Below are positions 10,451 to 21,062 of a stretch of DNA of 49,223 nt, one piece after another. The DNA is from Polymyxa betae. Taxonomy: Eukaryota; Endomyxa; Phytomyxea; Plasmodiophorida; Plasmodiophoridae. The notes beneath the pieces were generated by a model. It was given only the letters and a program-made list of their open reading frames with translations, was not told where the DNA came from and ran no database searches. How positions within the stretch are numbered: the first letter of the stretch is position 1; each line of letters begins with the position of its first letter. Made by a program: the position numbers and the translations under genes. The stretch covers positions 1-49,223 of the forward strand of contig RBZT01000544.1 of NCBI GenBank assembly GCA_003693705.1, written 5' to 3'.

Positions 10451-10525
10451 TAAAGAAATCGAAACAAGGAAAAAGAAATAACATCATATCTAAATTATTA
10501 AGATTACGCTTCCAAAGCAGAATCC

Positions 10526-13028
10526 TCAGAAACCATAGTCAAGCTTCTTAGGTTTTTCCGGACTCCAGGCAGGGGCATCAAGATCTGCATAAGAAATCAT
10601 AGCGCGTCGTTTGAGGTGCTCTGGAACAGGAGCAGAAACATTGGCATTGAAATCATTATTCTGAGAAAACTGATTCACTAATGAGATATATTAAGAAGCG
10701 AAAATGCAGTTACCCTGGAATCGCCAAAACGACGAGGATACCCACCATAACGAGAACCCCCTCGATAATGGTTACGATCGGAGCCTCTCTGAGAAAAGAA
10801 TCAATAAAGAGCATTTTCAAGACAGCATCCACAGCAAACCGGAATTGGCCTTTGAGAAGGATGCCCAGAGGACTGAAGAGCAGCCGCAGGTGGAGGAAGA
10901 GCCGGTCTGTCAGGATCGGAACGGAAAGATTCGAAGTACTGCTTCCTAAGCCTGTTTTCGGCTTCCTCACTACATTCCTCAGGATGCTTTAATTTCATAT
11001 GTTTCTCAACAAACTCGGGACCACGGAACAGCTTCGAACACATTCCACAACGGTACTTGTTTTCAGCTTCAAATACCGTCTATTTAACAGTTATTTGATA
11101 CGCAAAAAAAAAAAGAAAATTACCATAGACTCATAAAATGGTTTCAATGCAGCTTCCCTAACAGCCTTATCTTCCCTAACGGACGGCGGAGATGCAATTC
11201 TAGTAGAGATCTTAACATCGAGTTCCTTAGCCCACGACTCCTGTGATGGAAGAGGAAGAGTTCCAGTGCCTAACAACATATTCAATCATATATGGATGAA
11301 AGAAAATGATTGATCCTTAATTACCGCTTCCATCAGATGCTCGACGATGAACAAGAGGACATTTGGCCTTAAGCTCTTCCTCGTCCACACCTAAAAATAT
11401 TAAGCAATAGTGATGATGAATGTCTGTTACTTACTGGTCAAAGCACAGTAATAGCAGGTGAAATGAACATTGCGAAGATACGCCTGGACAATGTTTAAGA
11501 GTTTTAACTCGCCATCTGCAGAGTCATCCCCGACGTAAACTTCAAGCACAGATCGCTGCGAAATTGATGACGATTAGATGGAAACTTGAGGTAAAGAGCA
11601 ATTCCGTAACCTGAAGTGGATTGGAAAGACCGGCCTCATGATCTAGCTTACAAGCAAGATCGATACCCGCCTCAATATCTTTTCTAATACGCTCTGGTGT
11701 CAAAGTAATAGCAGGAGCATACTTGGGCGGACGAGAAGGAGGCTACATCATTGTTACTTCATCAGAACAAACAATCATAATACACGAACAGTATTGGCAA
11801 TAAGAGATAGGACAGTCCAAGAATCAACTTGCTTTCCTTGCAGCTTATCCAGTGCAGCCTGACATTCAGCTTGTGAAGCATAAACCGCCCACCCATAGCG
11901 GGTAAATCCCCGAGTGCGATTTGGCTCGGAGAGAATGAGACGAGCAAACCCTGATGCGAATCAGGCAACCAAAACAAAAAGACAAAACAAAGAAACCTGC
12001 TGAGGATTCAAATACTTGAGTTAAGGCAGCCTTAGTCGTGGAAGATGGCAGATTACGAATAAAAAGAGCATTGTCATAAAACTTGCCCTCATCATGAACA
12101 GTTGCCGGCGCCTATACTGAATGATCAGAGAAACGAAAAAAGAGAAGATTGCAACGACATTTGTCAAATCAAAAACAAATGTAGGTGCATTTGGTGCAGA
12201 TATTAACGATTCCATAAAAGCAGCACGTCGAGCATCGCAACCAGCTGCGCTTTTGTTGACTCTCTCCAGAACGCAAAGAGGATGGTATTTTTCCTATGAC
12301 GCTACTTTAATTAGTATTCCATGACAGCAAAAACCTTTACCTTGAGCCACTCTTCATCTTTGTATTGATGAAAGAACTTCTTATCTTGACGCAAGATAAA
12401 TTCATCTTTATACTTTGCATATTGCTCTTGAACAGTCATAGAACTGTTCCGGCCCCGAGAATGGGAAATAGCGTCAGCGAACTGGTGAAAAGACATCAAT
12501 GGGCCATCAAGTGATATGGGCAATGAGCCGCGAGGCGGTGAGCGATAGCGTCTCGGGCTGAACCTGTAATTCAATTAATGATAATCGATAACCAACACAA
12601 TATATGCTCAGATGACGGCATACACCGCAAAACGAGAGCTGGTAAACAGTCCCATCCTAAACTTTCGAAAGCCAACGAAATGGAGCAAAATGACCATCAA
12701 GAAAAATTGCAAGTGCTATCTACTGATGAATTTGATAGTAGGTAAATGTTATCGAAAGATTGCATCCGATCGTTAGGTTGGAAACAAATCACACCATTAT
12801 TGTTGAAATATAAACACAGTGAAAATAATGCATCGCATACCCTCGAAAACGGTGCCTGCGCGGTGATAATGAACGCCGCAGCCGTCGAGGAGGCGAATGG
12901 CTACGACTTCTTCTGCCGCGTGCAGGCGACGCTGATCTAGAGGAAGAAGCCGACCGCGACCGAGTCGGGGACGAAGGGATGATCCGGCCAAAATCATCGA
13001 CTCGAGTTGCCGTCATGACAGTCGACAA
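10526..13028 (-). CDS. ARS2/SERRATE zinc-finger RNA-effector protein
   Basis: Twelve exons: 12841-13028, 12341-12563, 12159-12293, 11997-12111, 11790-11950, 11611-11742, 11435-11555, 11325-11390, 11124-11269, 10840-11079, 10714-10788 and 10526-10660. They sum to 1737 bases, 578 residues, all phases closing. ARS2 links the nuclear cap-binding complex to RNA decay, 3' processing or silencing; S. pombe Pir2 is the fungal model. Domains in order: an Arg/Ser N-terminus (SPTRSRSASSSRSAS), the SERRATE N-terminal helix (DKKFFHQYKDEEWLK, EKYHP), an RRM-like fold (ALFIRNLPSS, FTRYGWAVY), the mid-domain (NIVQAYLRNVHFTCYYC), the ARS2 zinc finger (YRCGMCSKLFRGPEFVEKH), an RGG-like stretch, and the terminal cap-binding-complex tail (ISYADLDAP). 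Intron 1 is long (277 bases); the others are 44-55. Confidence 0.93.
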
Positions 13029-13682
13029 GGGATGGAGATGAGGAATGAGAAAGTCGCACTCAGGAGGCTGCGCATCTGTCCATGCGTATCATTTACCGCA
13101 GACAGCTCCAGCATTTCAGCAATTCAATTCGGCGTCGTTCGGCTTACTGTATAAATTAACTATCTAATACAGATCCAGAGCCAAACGCTATTAATTTTTT
13201 TCGACTCGTGATTTGTATAGAATAAAAATCAAATTTGTCTGGATGTGGTGGTGCCTTCTTTTACGTAAACGTAAAAAAACTCAATGTTCAGTAGGTCACT
13301 GAATTTGCTACAGCACTGCTCAATTTGGAAGCATCGGTTCTGAATCTTCGCTACTCTAGGAACAGCCCTTTTGAAAGCACCATTCGCATTTTAACTTCCC
13401 TGGAGTTGACGAAAGCAGACTGTTGACATTGATCGTAGACATGGATTCATGGAATCTCGACGGTAGATGAACCCACCAAATGGCAGGCTTTGGCTCGAAA
13501 TCAGGATATCTTGTAACAGCACGTTAGCTGATCTGCGATTTTTCTATCATCTAAGTCTAATGGCGATTTAATCTTTGTTAGGAAACCAGGATTGTTGTCA
13601 ACCATAACGTGTACGATGATCTAAAGCAGATACGTTCCTGTCCCTATTCAATACAGAAATATCTGTATAGATCCGCATATGC
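13029..13682. other. Intergenic region, divergent ARS2 / calmodulin-like
   Basis: About 650 bases with no gene seen. It lies between two genes transcribed apart and must hold both promoters. An upstream non-coding or coding exon of the calmodulin-like gene cannot be excluded. Confidence 0.4.
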
Positions 13683-13769
13683 ATGCAGTGGCGTACCCTC
13701 TTAAGCCGTTGTTCGTGTACTGCGGCGACCGGCACAGAAGGCAGACGTCCTATATCCAGCACGAGACGG

Positions 13770-14484
13770 ATGCTGTCGGCGAACAGTAATGTGATTCGCG
13801 TCTCACCCAAACCCTTGCTACATCCTTCCCTTTCCGACGACCACAAGCAGGAACTGCGAGAGGCATTTCAACTGTTTGATGTAGATGGCAATGAGACAAT
13901 CAGTGTCGACGAGATCGATGCATTGCTCAAAAAATTCAATATTAATCTTCAGCCTAATCAGATGCAGACGATGCTGCAAAAGGTCGACGGGTAAGCATTC
14001 CCGAGACAGATTAGCTAGTTACCACTATAGCCTATTAAAGGAACGGCGATGGCCAAATCGATTTTGAAGAGTTCTGTTCGCTAATGACGAAGCCCGTCAC
14101 GACAGAAATGACATTCGAGGCTGAGCTCAGAGAGGCGTTTGCCGTATTCGACCGTGATGGGGATGGTTTCATTGACGCTCAAGAGCTCATGACTGTCCTA
14201 ACCCAGGTCGGTGAGACCGCCACTCCGGAAGAAATCACCACCATGATTGGAGAAGCTGATCTGGATGGTGATGGCAGAATGGACTGGGATGAATTCGTCG
14301 TAAGTAAAAACGTTAACAAAAAATTAATTTTGGATCCAAGATTGAGAGTGGTTTGCAGCAAGTGTGATCGTTCATGGCATTTGAAGCTATTTTCTCTTTG
14401 CTTTGTTGTTACACGTTAATTCTGTCCTTCGACTTCTCGCTGGCAATTAACTGATCTGTTTAATAGAAAATCATGATGTATTGA
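13770..14484 (+). CDS. Calmodulin-like protein with four EF-hands
   Basis: Three exons: up to 13990, 14041-14299 and 14467-14484; introns 13991-14040 (50) and 14300-14466 (167). Calcium sensor of the calmodulin/troponin-C class. All four loops keep the ligand pattern: DVDGNETISVDE, DGNGDGQIDFEE, DRDGDGFIDAQE and DLDGDGRMDWDE. The central linker and ELREAF repeats match calmodulin rather than centrin, but identity to canonical calmodulin is clearly incomplete. The last exon encodes only KIMMY, in place of the usual MMTAK-like tail. The N-terminus is uncertain: ATG 13770 gives an extra stretch of about 20 residues before the first helix, and ATG 13683 would give a longer Arg/Ser-rich extension that could be a targeting peptide. 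Confidence 0.85.
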
Positions 14485-14794
14485 ACTGCAATCACTGAAA
14501 AAGGCCATTCTCACATCGTAATAATATAATCTAGGTGGATCATTTATCAGAGTAAAAATGTTTACAAAATTGGGTCATTCTAGTAACGACCGTTCTGTGT
14601 ATTAAGCTAGCGAGATGGGCATGGCCAATGAGTTTATCTCGTACATCCAGGCATGCAGACGGGATTGCAGAGAGTCCGCTTCTTCTTATGGCGCTGGACG
14701 TCGATAGCTGTGTTTTTCGCGACTGTAATCAGGATTGGTTAGACAACGCAGCAAACCAGGGAATTTTTATTTTTAAGGCGATATCGTGTTAATT
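14485..14794. other. Intergenic, convergent genes
   Basis: About 310 bases between the stops of the calmodulin-like and Gly-rich genes. No structure beyond 3' UTR sequence is seen. Confidence 0.4.
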
Positions 14795-15157
14795 TCAATA
14801 GATGCCTGAGGCGAATCCAGCCGACCCGATTCCTCCAAGTCCCACACCGCCACCGTATCCGAATCCAGCGCTTCCTAGACCAGCAGTGCCCAATGATCCA
14901 GCACCCCAGACTCCTGGGTATCCTCCATAGAAGCCACCACCATATCCTCCTACACCTCCACCATATCCTCCTACACCTCCTAAACCGCCCCAGGTGCCCA
15001 GGCTTCCTAAACCTCCTGCATATCCTCCTGCACCGTATCCGAGCCCGCCGCCGTATAATCCTGAGAAGGTGCCGATCGAGCCCAGAGAACCATCAACATT
15101 TGCCATGGCGCTCGCGACCAGGACGAAAAGAACAGCGACAGAGATAATGCGGGACAT
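14795..15157 (-). CDS. Secreted glycine-rich repeat protein
   Basis: A single exon, 120 residues. A clear signal peptide (MSRIISVAVLFVLVASAMA) is followed by about 100 residues that are mostly Gly with Tyr, Leu, Ser and Ala. Short repeats are of GGYGGG and GLGSxG type. No cysteines and no enzyme motif are present. Such proteins are usually structural: wall, cuticle, glue or silk-like. Low complexity prevents a family assignment and makes homology searches unreliable. A TATA box lies about 85 bases upstream of the ATG, suggesting strong or regulated expression. Confidence 0.75.
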   Translation of the reverse strand: MSRIISVAVLFVLVASAMANVDGSLGSIGTFSGLYGGGLGYGAGGYAGGLGSLGTWGGLGGVGGYGGGVGGYGGGFYGGYPGVWGAGSLGTAGLGSAGFGYGGGVGLGGIGSAGFASGIY

Positions 15158-15239
15158 GATGCTGAAGTTGGTATTTGGTGTTGATGTTTACAATGAAGGA
15201 CGATTAGCGGAATGAAGATGTCAGGGAAGTGGCAAGCGA

Positions 15240-15246
15240 TTTTATA
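15240..15246 (-). promoter_or_regulatory. TATA box of the Gly-rich gene
   Basis: On the minus strand the sequence reads TATAAAA within ggtataaaatcgc, 83-89 bases upstream of the start codon at 15157. This is the usual spacing for a core TATA element with a short 5' leader. Confidence 0.55.
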
Positions 15247-16173
15247 CCGATCTTGGTCCTGATCATGCCACATATTTCAAATCGGAGCTCGATCGGTCCG
15301 ATCATCATCCAAAGATCTCGGAAGTCGGCGAAGGAATCGGTGCATTCCCAGTGCCTGCTGTGAACGCGGATACGAAGTAGACATGAAATTGGGCGACATC
15401 TGGCCGATTAATTGATTCTAACGCTTCTCTGTCGGAATCTCTTTGCTACAATTTCACCCATGAGAAACAATCGGTGGAGTGACGGGAGAGCGAATATATC
15501 ACAGCAAACTGGGTAAGCTGTTGACAGAGAAAGCTGTCCGAACTCAGATCTTCCACACGACCAGCAAAAAAGTCCTAAAAGCTTGATAGTTTATAATCAC
15601 CGGCCTACAGATCAAGTTCTTGCAACATAACGTTCTCGTCATTTGAACTCAAATGTCTTCTCTGCTTGCTGCATTTGTCGAATCTAACAGGCGAAACTGC
15701 AAGGAACATGAGTGATGTATGGAATAGTTTAGAGGCAGGACCTGGTTACTAACAGTGCCTCATAGCATGGATTACAGTCGACAGGATAAAATCGGTTCGG
15801 CTTCTCTTTCATGAAGGTCACGACATAATGCGCAACCCTTAAAAGCGGCGCAGCCAGGTTTCTATTAATTCCGGATCCTCAACTCGCGCATTGCCGGAAA
15901 TTGTTGCCGGTTACGCGATCGAGACGTGGAGCATTTCGCGCGGTTCCGTCATCGTGGGGGGATCGACTGGCCCCAGGTGGGGCGGGCTCGGTCGGAAACG
16001 TTAGCACTGTGGCCCTGTAGCATGATCTGCGTACCGTCCAGCCGGCGCCTTGGTGGAGTAGCAAACGGCGCAGCCTGGCCGCAACCGATCGGGGGCATGC
16101 ATCTGAGTCGGTCGCCCGCCAAAGCTGTTCCGATCGATCAGGGCGCGCTGCTTTCCTCTTGTGGTCACAGGCT
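15247..16173. other. Intergenic region, divergent Gly-rich / Cdc25 copy 2
   Basis: About 930 bases. Open frames here (such as 15926-16183) look like chance. The last 40 bases share a block with the DNA before Cdc25 copy 1: ctcttgtggtcacag at about 16156-16170 and 9660-9675. The duplication therefore extended into the 5' region. Confidence 0.5.
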
Positions 16174-16941
16174 ATGTCGGTAAAAATCTCCAACATGAAC
16201 ATGGTGTTCGGATCGCCGGAAGCGTTGCCGCGCCGCTCCCTGATCTCTTCGATGGCTTTCACGCCGACGCCACCACGTCCGGCTCCGACTCATTTACAAC
16301 GTGCCGTTCCTTTCGAGTTCTTCCCCAAACCTGAGGATGCCATGGATATCGAGCCACAGAAGCTGCTTCTACCCGTATCATCGGCGATGTCTCTACCGTT
16401 GGTTTCATGCGAGACCGTGGCGTCGCTGCTCTCGGGCGATTTTGCAGAGACGGTCTCTCAATATGTTATTGTGGATTGTCGTTATGATTATGAGCACGAA
16501 GGCGGACATCTACCTTTTGCCATCTCCGTAAATCGCCATGAATCTCTTTGCGAACTTCATGCGACTTTGAGGAATTCAAATATGGACTTAACAAGTGTGG
16601 TTATTATATTTCATTGCGAGTTCAGCCAGAATCGAGCACCCAAAGCATTTCGTGCTTTCCGATCTCTGGACAGATCGGTAAACACTTATCCAACTTTGAC
16701 ATTTCCGCAAATGTTCATCATGGAAGGCGGATACAGAAACTTTTATGCTTTATTCAAGCATCTCTGTATGCCAAGTAACTACGTGCCAATGGCCGACCCT
16801 GAACAAAGCAAACGCTGGAAGAAGGAAGTCACTGCTTGCAGGAGGTCGTGGGATGCCAAGCGTAAGGAGAAATTCAGGCATGATGAAGAGCTAGAAAGGT
16901 CTCCGGTTAAAACATCGCCGTTGAGAAGGTTCATTTTCTAG
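16174..16941 (+). CDS. cdc25: Cdc25-family dual-specificity phosphatase, copy 2
   Basis: Intronless, about 248-255 residues, paralogous to the gene at 9701-10450 along its whole length. It has VDCRYDYEHEGGHL, FHCEFSQNRAPKAF (HCx5R intact), TYPTLTFPQMFIMEGGY and the SKRWKKEVTACRRSW helix, ending in the same RRFIF tail. The start is either ATG 16174 (MSVKISN) or ATG 16195 (MNMVFGSPEA), the latter matching copy 1 better. Many differences are at third codon positions and the phosphatase motifs are unchanged, so both copies look under selection and active. Its 5' half is visibly more GC-rich than copy 1. Confidence 0.9.
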   Translation: MSVKISNMNMVFGSPEALPRRSLISSMAFTPTPPRPAPTHLQRAVPFEFFPKPEDAMDIEPQKLLLPVSSAMSLPLVSCETVASLLSGDFAETVSQYVIVDCRYDYEHEGGHLPFAISVNRHESLCELHATLRNSNMDLTSVVIIFHCEFSQNRAPKAFRAFRSLDRSVNTYPTLTFPQMFIMEGGYRNFYALFKHLCMPSNYVPMADPEQSKRWKKEVTACRRSWDAKRKEKFRHDEELERSPVKTSPLRRFIF

Positions 16942-17456
16942 GGCGATTCTCGTTCAAAGCTAATTTATACATGTGATGTGAGTATCGTATCAAGAGAATA
17001 TATTAACTTATTTGAGATTAAAATCCTTTAAACCACCTTCTCAACGATTTCAATGTCTTTCTACCTTTATCTCTGCTCTCATATGCGAACTATAATTTAC
17101 ATTGCTCTGGCAGTGTCAGTATACAAAATCAGTAGTGATTTACCCTTGGTGTCATTTGCAGGAAACCGAAGGCTCCAACTTATTTTGATATGCTACATTG
17201 CTACCGAAGAAAAATCTGCGGAATCCGGAACCCGTGACTGCCTGGGGCAACTTTGTCGGCCCCCTCTTACTACGGCAGCTGCTGCGCAACTAAATTCCGC
17301 AGAATTTGCATTGCGCACAAAACAGGCAAACATATACCACAACATCCAGGAAAAAATTAAGTGAGAGCCGAACTCGAAAACCATTCACTGCACCATCGAT
17401 AGAGATGTTGTGCTCAGCACGTCCTCAATTCCAGTTTGCTAGAACGTTTCAGTGTT
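16942..17456. other. Intergenic, no gene recognised
   Basis: About 500 bases after Cdc25 copy 2. Several short open frames exist on both strands but none shows a domain or a splice-consistent extension. Confidence 0.35.
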
Positions 17457-17852
17457 CTATTGGAATTTGTCAAATAACATGTTTGCCTTCTGGATTGGTT
17501 TCTCGCTGACCAGATACAAATGCGATTTTTCAAACTCGCATTTGAGGCACCTGATGTTTTGGGTGAAGACGCTGGAATCAAGATTCCCCTGCCTGTTTAT
17601 TAGGTTGGCTGTAAAATGGCGTGGCCACCACAGACAGTCAGCTGTCTTGCTGATCATGCATCCTGATTGTGTCATACGTTATGATTACAGAGTATTCTAT
17701 CTTACTTCCATCCTTTCTCGTAAGGTTTTCATGTATCTTTCCATCGTTATCGGTGAGGTGCTGATGAACTTCTGTCGCTTCTTCAGGGTAAACAACTCGT
17801 TCGTGTCACAAAGCAGGTCAGCAAGCTCATCAAATGATGGCAGAAACGTCAT
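17457..17852 (-). CDS. Hypothetical protein, head-to-head with TRPML
   Basis: A minus-strand reading from ATG about 17852 gives a helical, charged sequence (MTFLPSFDELADLLC, NELFTLKKRQKFIS, MERYMKTLRERME) that then meets a good GT donor (GTAAGA). A phase-consistent acceptor would join it to GNLDSSVFTQNIRCLKCEFE (one CxxC) and on to a stop at 17457, across an intron of about 117 bases; other junctions are possible. No family was recognised. Its first codons overlap exon 1 of the TRPML gene on the other strand, so one of the two starts may be further in. Confidence 0.35.
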
Positions 17853-19881
17853 TATCTGTCTCTGTCAATAACCAGGAAGACTTTATATCCCCAAGGTATA
17901 ACACTGTTGCAATATGCAAGATTCAAATTGTTTATTCGGTTTTCAATATTGACTTCTGTCAGGGTGAAAGCTTTTTCGCAGAACATGACAACTAAACTAA
18001 TAATCCATATCGGTCTGGTTCTAGCACTTGCCACCCAGGTAAAGCAATTCCTTTTAATTCAGTTTGATCTTTACATTTTCCACCAATCAGGTCCTCATAT
18101 CCAGCCACCACAGCTCAGGATATAATTTAGCAGTAAACGACCATTGGCGTTTTGTTCTTTCTCGTGCCATCCAGAGCCGTGTGGTACCAACATATGGCGC
18201 ACCAGAACCTATTGATTCCAGTATATTTCGTATCAGCACTGAATCTGAAGCTGTCGCTTTGATGCGAGCCTTTTCTCAGACATACTTTGGGCTGAATTGC
18301 TCTTCGCTTAATTTCTACTCGTACGTTTTTGATACGATAGGTAATACGCTGCCTATCGAGCTCAGAACAGTTGGCGATGAGAAGTTTTGCGAGCCAGTTT
18401 ATCTTATAAGGTCGGACTCGACAGGATTACTGGACCCTTCGCAGGCAGATCGATTGGCGTTGTGTCTTCGAACAACTTCTACTATCACACTGTACTCACG
18501 CTATTTGGGATTCCAATTGATGAAAAAACGTCGTTTCTGTTTGATGTGTCAAGTTGAGCTGAATTTTCGACTGCGAAGTGATTCTGAAGCGAAACTCAGC
18601 ACACATTGCCGGCGTGCGAAATTCTCCAGCTCAGCCAACCAGGATAATACGATTACTCGTATCTCTTATTTTGATGAAATACTGAGTGCCACAATTATCA
18701 TTCTGGCCGTGCTATCTCTGGTTCCATCTGCAGCTATAGCGCTTAAGGCTCCTGAACGCGGTACTGCAATGAGATTAGTCTTCCTCTTTGGTGATATTTG
18801 TGGAATTTTGGGCACATTGATCAACGTTCTTGTCAACGAAGATTTATTTAAGGTCTATGTTTCAAGGTTGTGCATTGTAGATGACTGAAACCCTGCAGCT
18901 GATTGGAAATCTGTAGAAGCGATATACATCTGCTATTTGGAATATCTGCACTATTGTGCTGCATTCGTTCGGTGCGATACATGGAGCTTGTTTTTGGCCC
19001 TGATTCAACCGCATTGGTTCGGATTCTACTTAATTCTCTTCCAGAGATGACCAAGATAATAGTAGGATCTGCACCAATCATGATTGGTTTTGCGTTAATT
19101 GGTAGGCTGACTTCAATGGCATATCAGATTGTTCTGATTTTTTATCAGGCATGGCATTATTTGCAGATCAATGCAGTCGTTTCTCTTCATTCGGTTTTGC
19201 TATTCAGAGTCTTTTTGCTATGGCCAATGGTGATTACGTCCAAGATGCATTTCGTGATACTGAAGGCGAATATGGTCTATTTGCCAAAGTTTACATTCTA
19301 GTAATTATCGCCTTCACTACATGGACACTTTTGAACATAATCTTGGCTCGCATTCAGTCTGGGTTTTACAAAGCGGTAATATCCACTTCACTTGTTTCTT
19401 CGTGTCTGATAAGATGCAAGGTGCCGCCTCAAGATTTCCTTTCTTGTCGATCAAGGTTGAAATATCAGAGGAAGCGCCAATTGTCACCGGAAACTAGAAA
19501 TAAGTATCGCATCAGACAATCAGAGTATGCCTTATCCATACTCGAATTTATTTGGTTAATATGTATGGCAGGATTTCTAATCAATTCCTGGAGAATTCTG
19601 CCAATGAAGCCAGATTTCTCCGGTTATCGTATATCGTGGAACTCGTTCGTACAACTGCTATTTGTATGGCTAATGAATGGACGGATTGCTTTCAAACCAA
19701 TCCGCCTGAGACGCTGTCCCACATTTGGCCATGCCCTGAACTCTCGTGCATGTTTTGTTGTAGTTTACGTCGTCTACAAGTATCCATTAAAAAGTTGATG
19801 TCATCTGTAAAGAGTTCGGCGAAACAGATCAAGAAATCAAACACCATGAGGAAATGCTATCAAGAGAACCGAAATTTTTAA
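17834..19881 (+). CDS. TRPML/mucolipin-type cation channel
   Basis: Exons 17834-17895, 17963-18038, 18091-18869, 18917-19101, 19149-19375, 19421-19503 and 19572-19881. The 45-base intron 19376-19420 is in frame and could be retained. About 573 residues, like human TRPML1 (580). Mucolipins release calcium and iron from endolysosomes. Seen: S1 (TTKLIIHIGLVLALATQVLI), a large lumenal loop, S2 (ATIIILAVLSLVPSAA), S3 and S4 (LVFLFGDICGILGTLI, IHLLFGISALLCCIRSVRYM), S5 (APIMIGFALIGM), a pore loop with the NGD filter (QSLFAMANGDYV), S6 (FAKVYILVIIAFTTWTLLNI), and a basic tail. Phases close throughout; intron 3 uses a weak GTGCAT donor. The stop is five bases from the glutaredoxin stop on the other strand. 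Confidence 0.88.
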
Positions 19882-19886
19882 CTTTA

Positions 19887-20779
19887 TTATTCAGATGCCG
19901 TTTGACTTATTTTGAAAGCAAGTCGTGCATCATCTATCAGTTTCCCTAGCTTTCCTGATTCTTCAGCATCTTTTACAGCCCTTAATCCGCCATAATAGTC
20001 TCCACTTACAAATGTCTGGGGAACACTTCTTCTACCGACGATCTGCTCGATTCCGTCTAACAGCAGACGTCCGTTTGGATCTCTATCCAACTCAATGACG
20101 TTCACGACTATCTCGCCTATGAACATGACGTTTTAAGAACATTGAAAATGCAGTCCGTTGTCCTTACCATCTCCCTTTCTGTTATACGGTAACAGAATCT
20201 TTTTGATTTCAGTGCAGAAAGGACAAAAGCTTTTCGAGAATAGAACAATGGGTGCTGAAGTCGCTGCTTTCTGGAACGCAACTTGGACTTCATTATCTTC
20301 ATTTTGTATCTAGGAAAATGACAACAAAGCTTTCAAGTCTCTAACTTGATTACCTGTTTCTGGTCAATCACTGGTAGAGCAGCAGTTACTTTTTGTTCAG
20401 AGTCCTGTTCATCGCTCTTTGTTATTCTTTCCTCCTCTTCTGCAGTTATAATAATCTCAACCTTCTGAAAGAATCATCAGCCAGAGTATGTGAGCTTTAA
20501 GCATTAGTATACTCTAAGAGGATTCTGAACAACAGCGATCGAATTAGAGTTTGCTGAAGCTATATCATTGATGCCCATAACCGAATTTAGAACACTCGTG
20601 TTGCCTGTATAATTGACTGCAGCGAATACACAAATCAAAATAATAAAGAATAATGCTATTATTCCTAAGACGCGAAGACTGCTGTCATTATGGCCAGAAT
20701 CCAGCAGACGCCGTTGCAGCGCTTTCTTCCATTTCAATTCGTCTTTCACTGAGTCTTTCGAGCTATAATACATTTTCAA
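19887..20779 (-). CDS. Membrane-anchored dithiol glutaredoxin (Grx6/7-like)
   Basis: Four exons: 20513-20779, 20354-20464, 20168-20309 and 19887-20116. They total 750 bases, 249 residues, with phases closing. A short cytosolic N-terminus is followed by one transmembrane segment (VLGIIALFFIILICVFAAV), a linker with an acidic patch (TAEEEERITKSDEQD), and a glutaredoxin fold with the active site KSFCPFCTEIKK, the cis-Pro motif SVPQTFVSGDYYGGL, and the GSH-site region AVKDAEESGKL. This type II anchor plus glutaredoxin layout matches yeast Grx6 and Grx7 of the ER/Golgi, but those are monothiol whereas this has two active-site cysteines (CPFC). It likely reduces glutathione mixed disulphides in the secretory lumen. 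Confidence 0.9.
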
Positions 20780-21062
20780 TATTAAATTTATATTTCGTGA
20801 TGGCCTTTAGTAGCTTAGTCTAACCCAAGTTGATTCACGCCATGACCACATTGAGATCATTCCGCTGTTTCTGAATAACTAAATTTGTATATATGGTTAA
20901 CTGGAAATCAATATAGTGATTTGTTGAAGATACTCTATTGATGAGTTTGTACCTATTGACAATGGATAAATACATAGTACTAAACGATAAGGTTTTGCAT
21001 AGCGCAGATACCATTTAGTCCACTTTGAATTCACATAACCCCTTTAAAACATCTTTCTATCA

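Noticed and set aside
10710-10970. Minus-strand hydrophobic open frame
   Set aside because: Same strand as ARS2 but wrong frame; the RGG-like and zinc-finger frame with two introns explains the region.
16174-16262. Possible upstream coding exon shared by both Cdc25 copies
   Set aside because: The conserved ctcttgtggtcacag looks like a splice acceptor, but no matching upstream exon or donor could be found, and the frame is not conserved between copies before the aligned Met.
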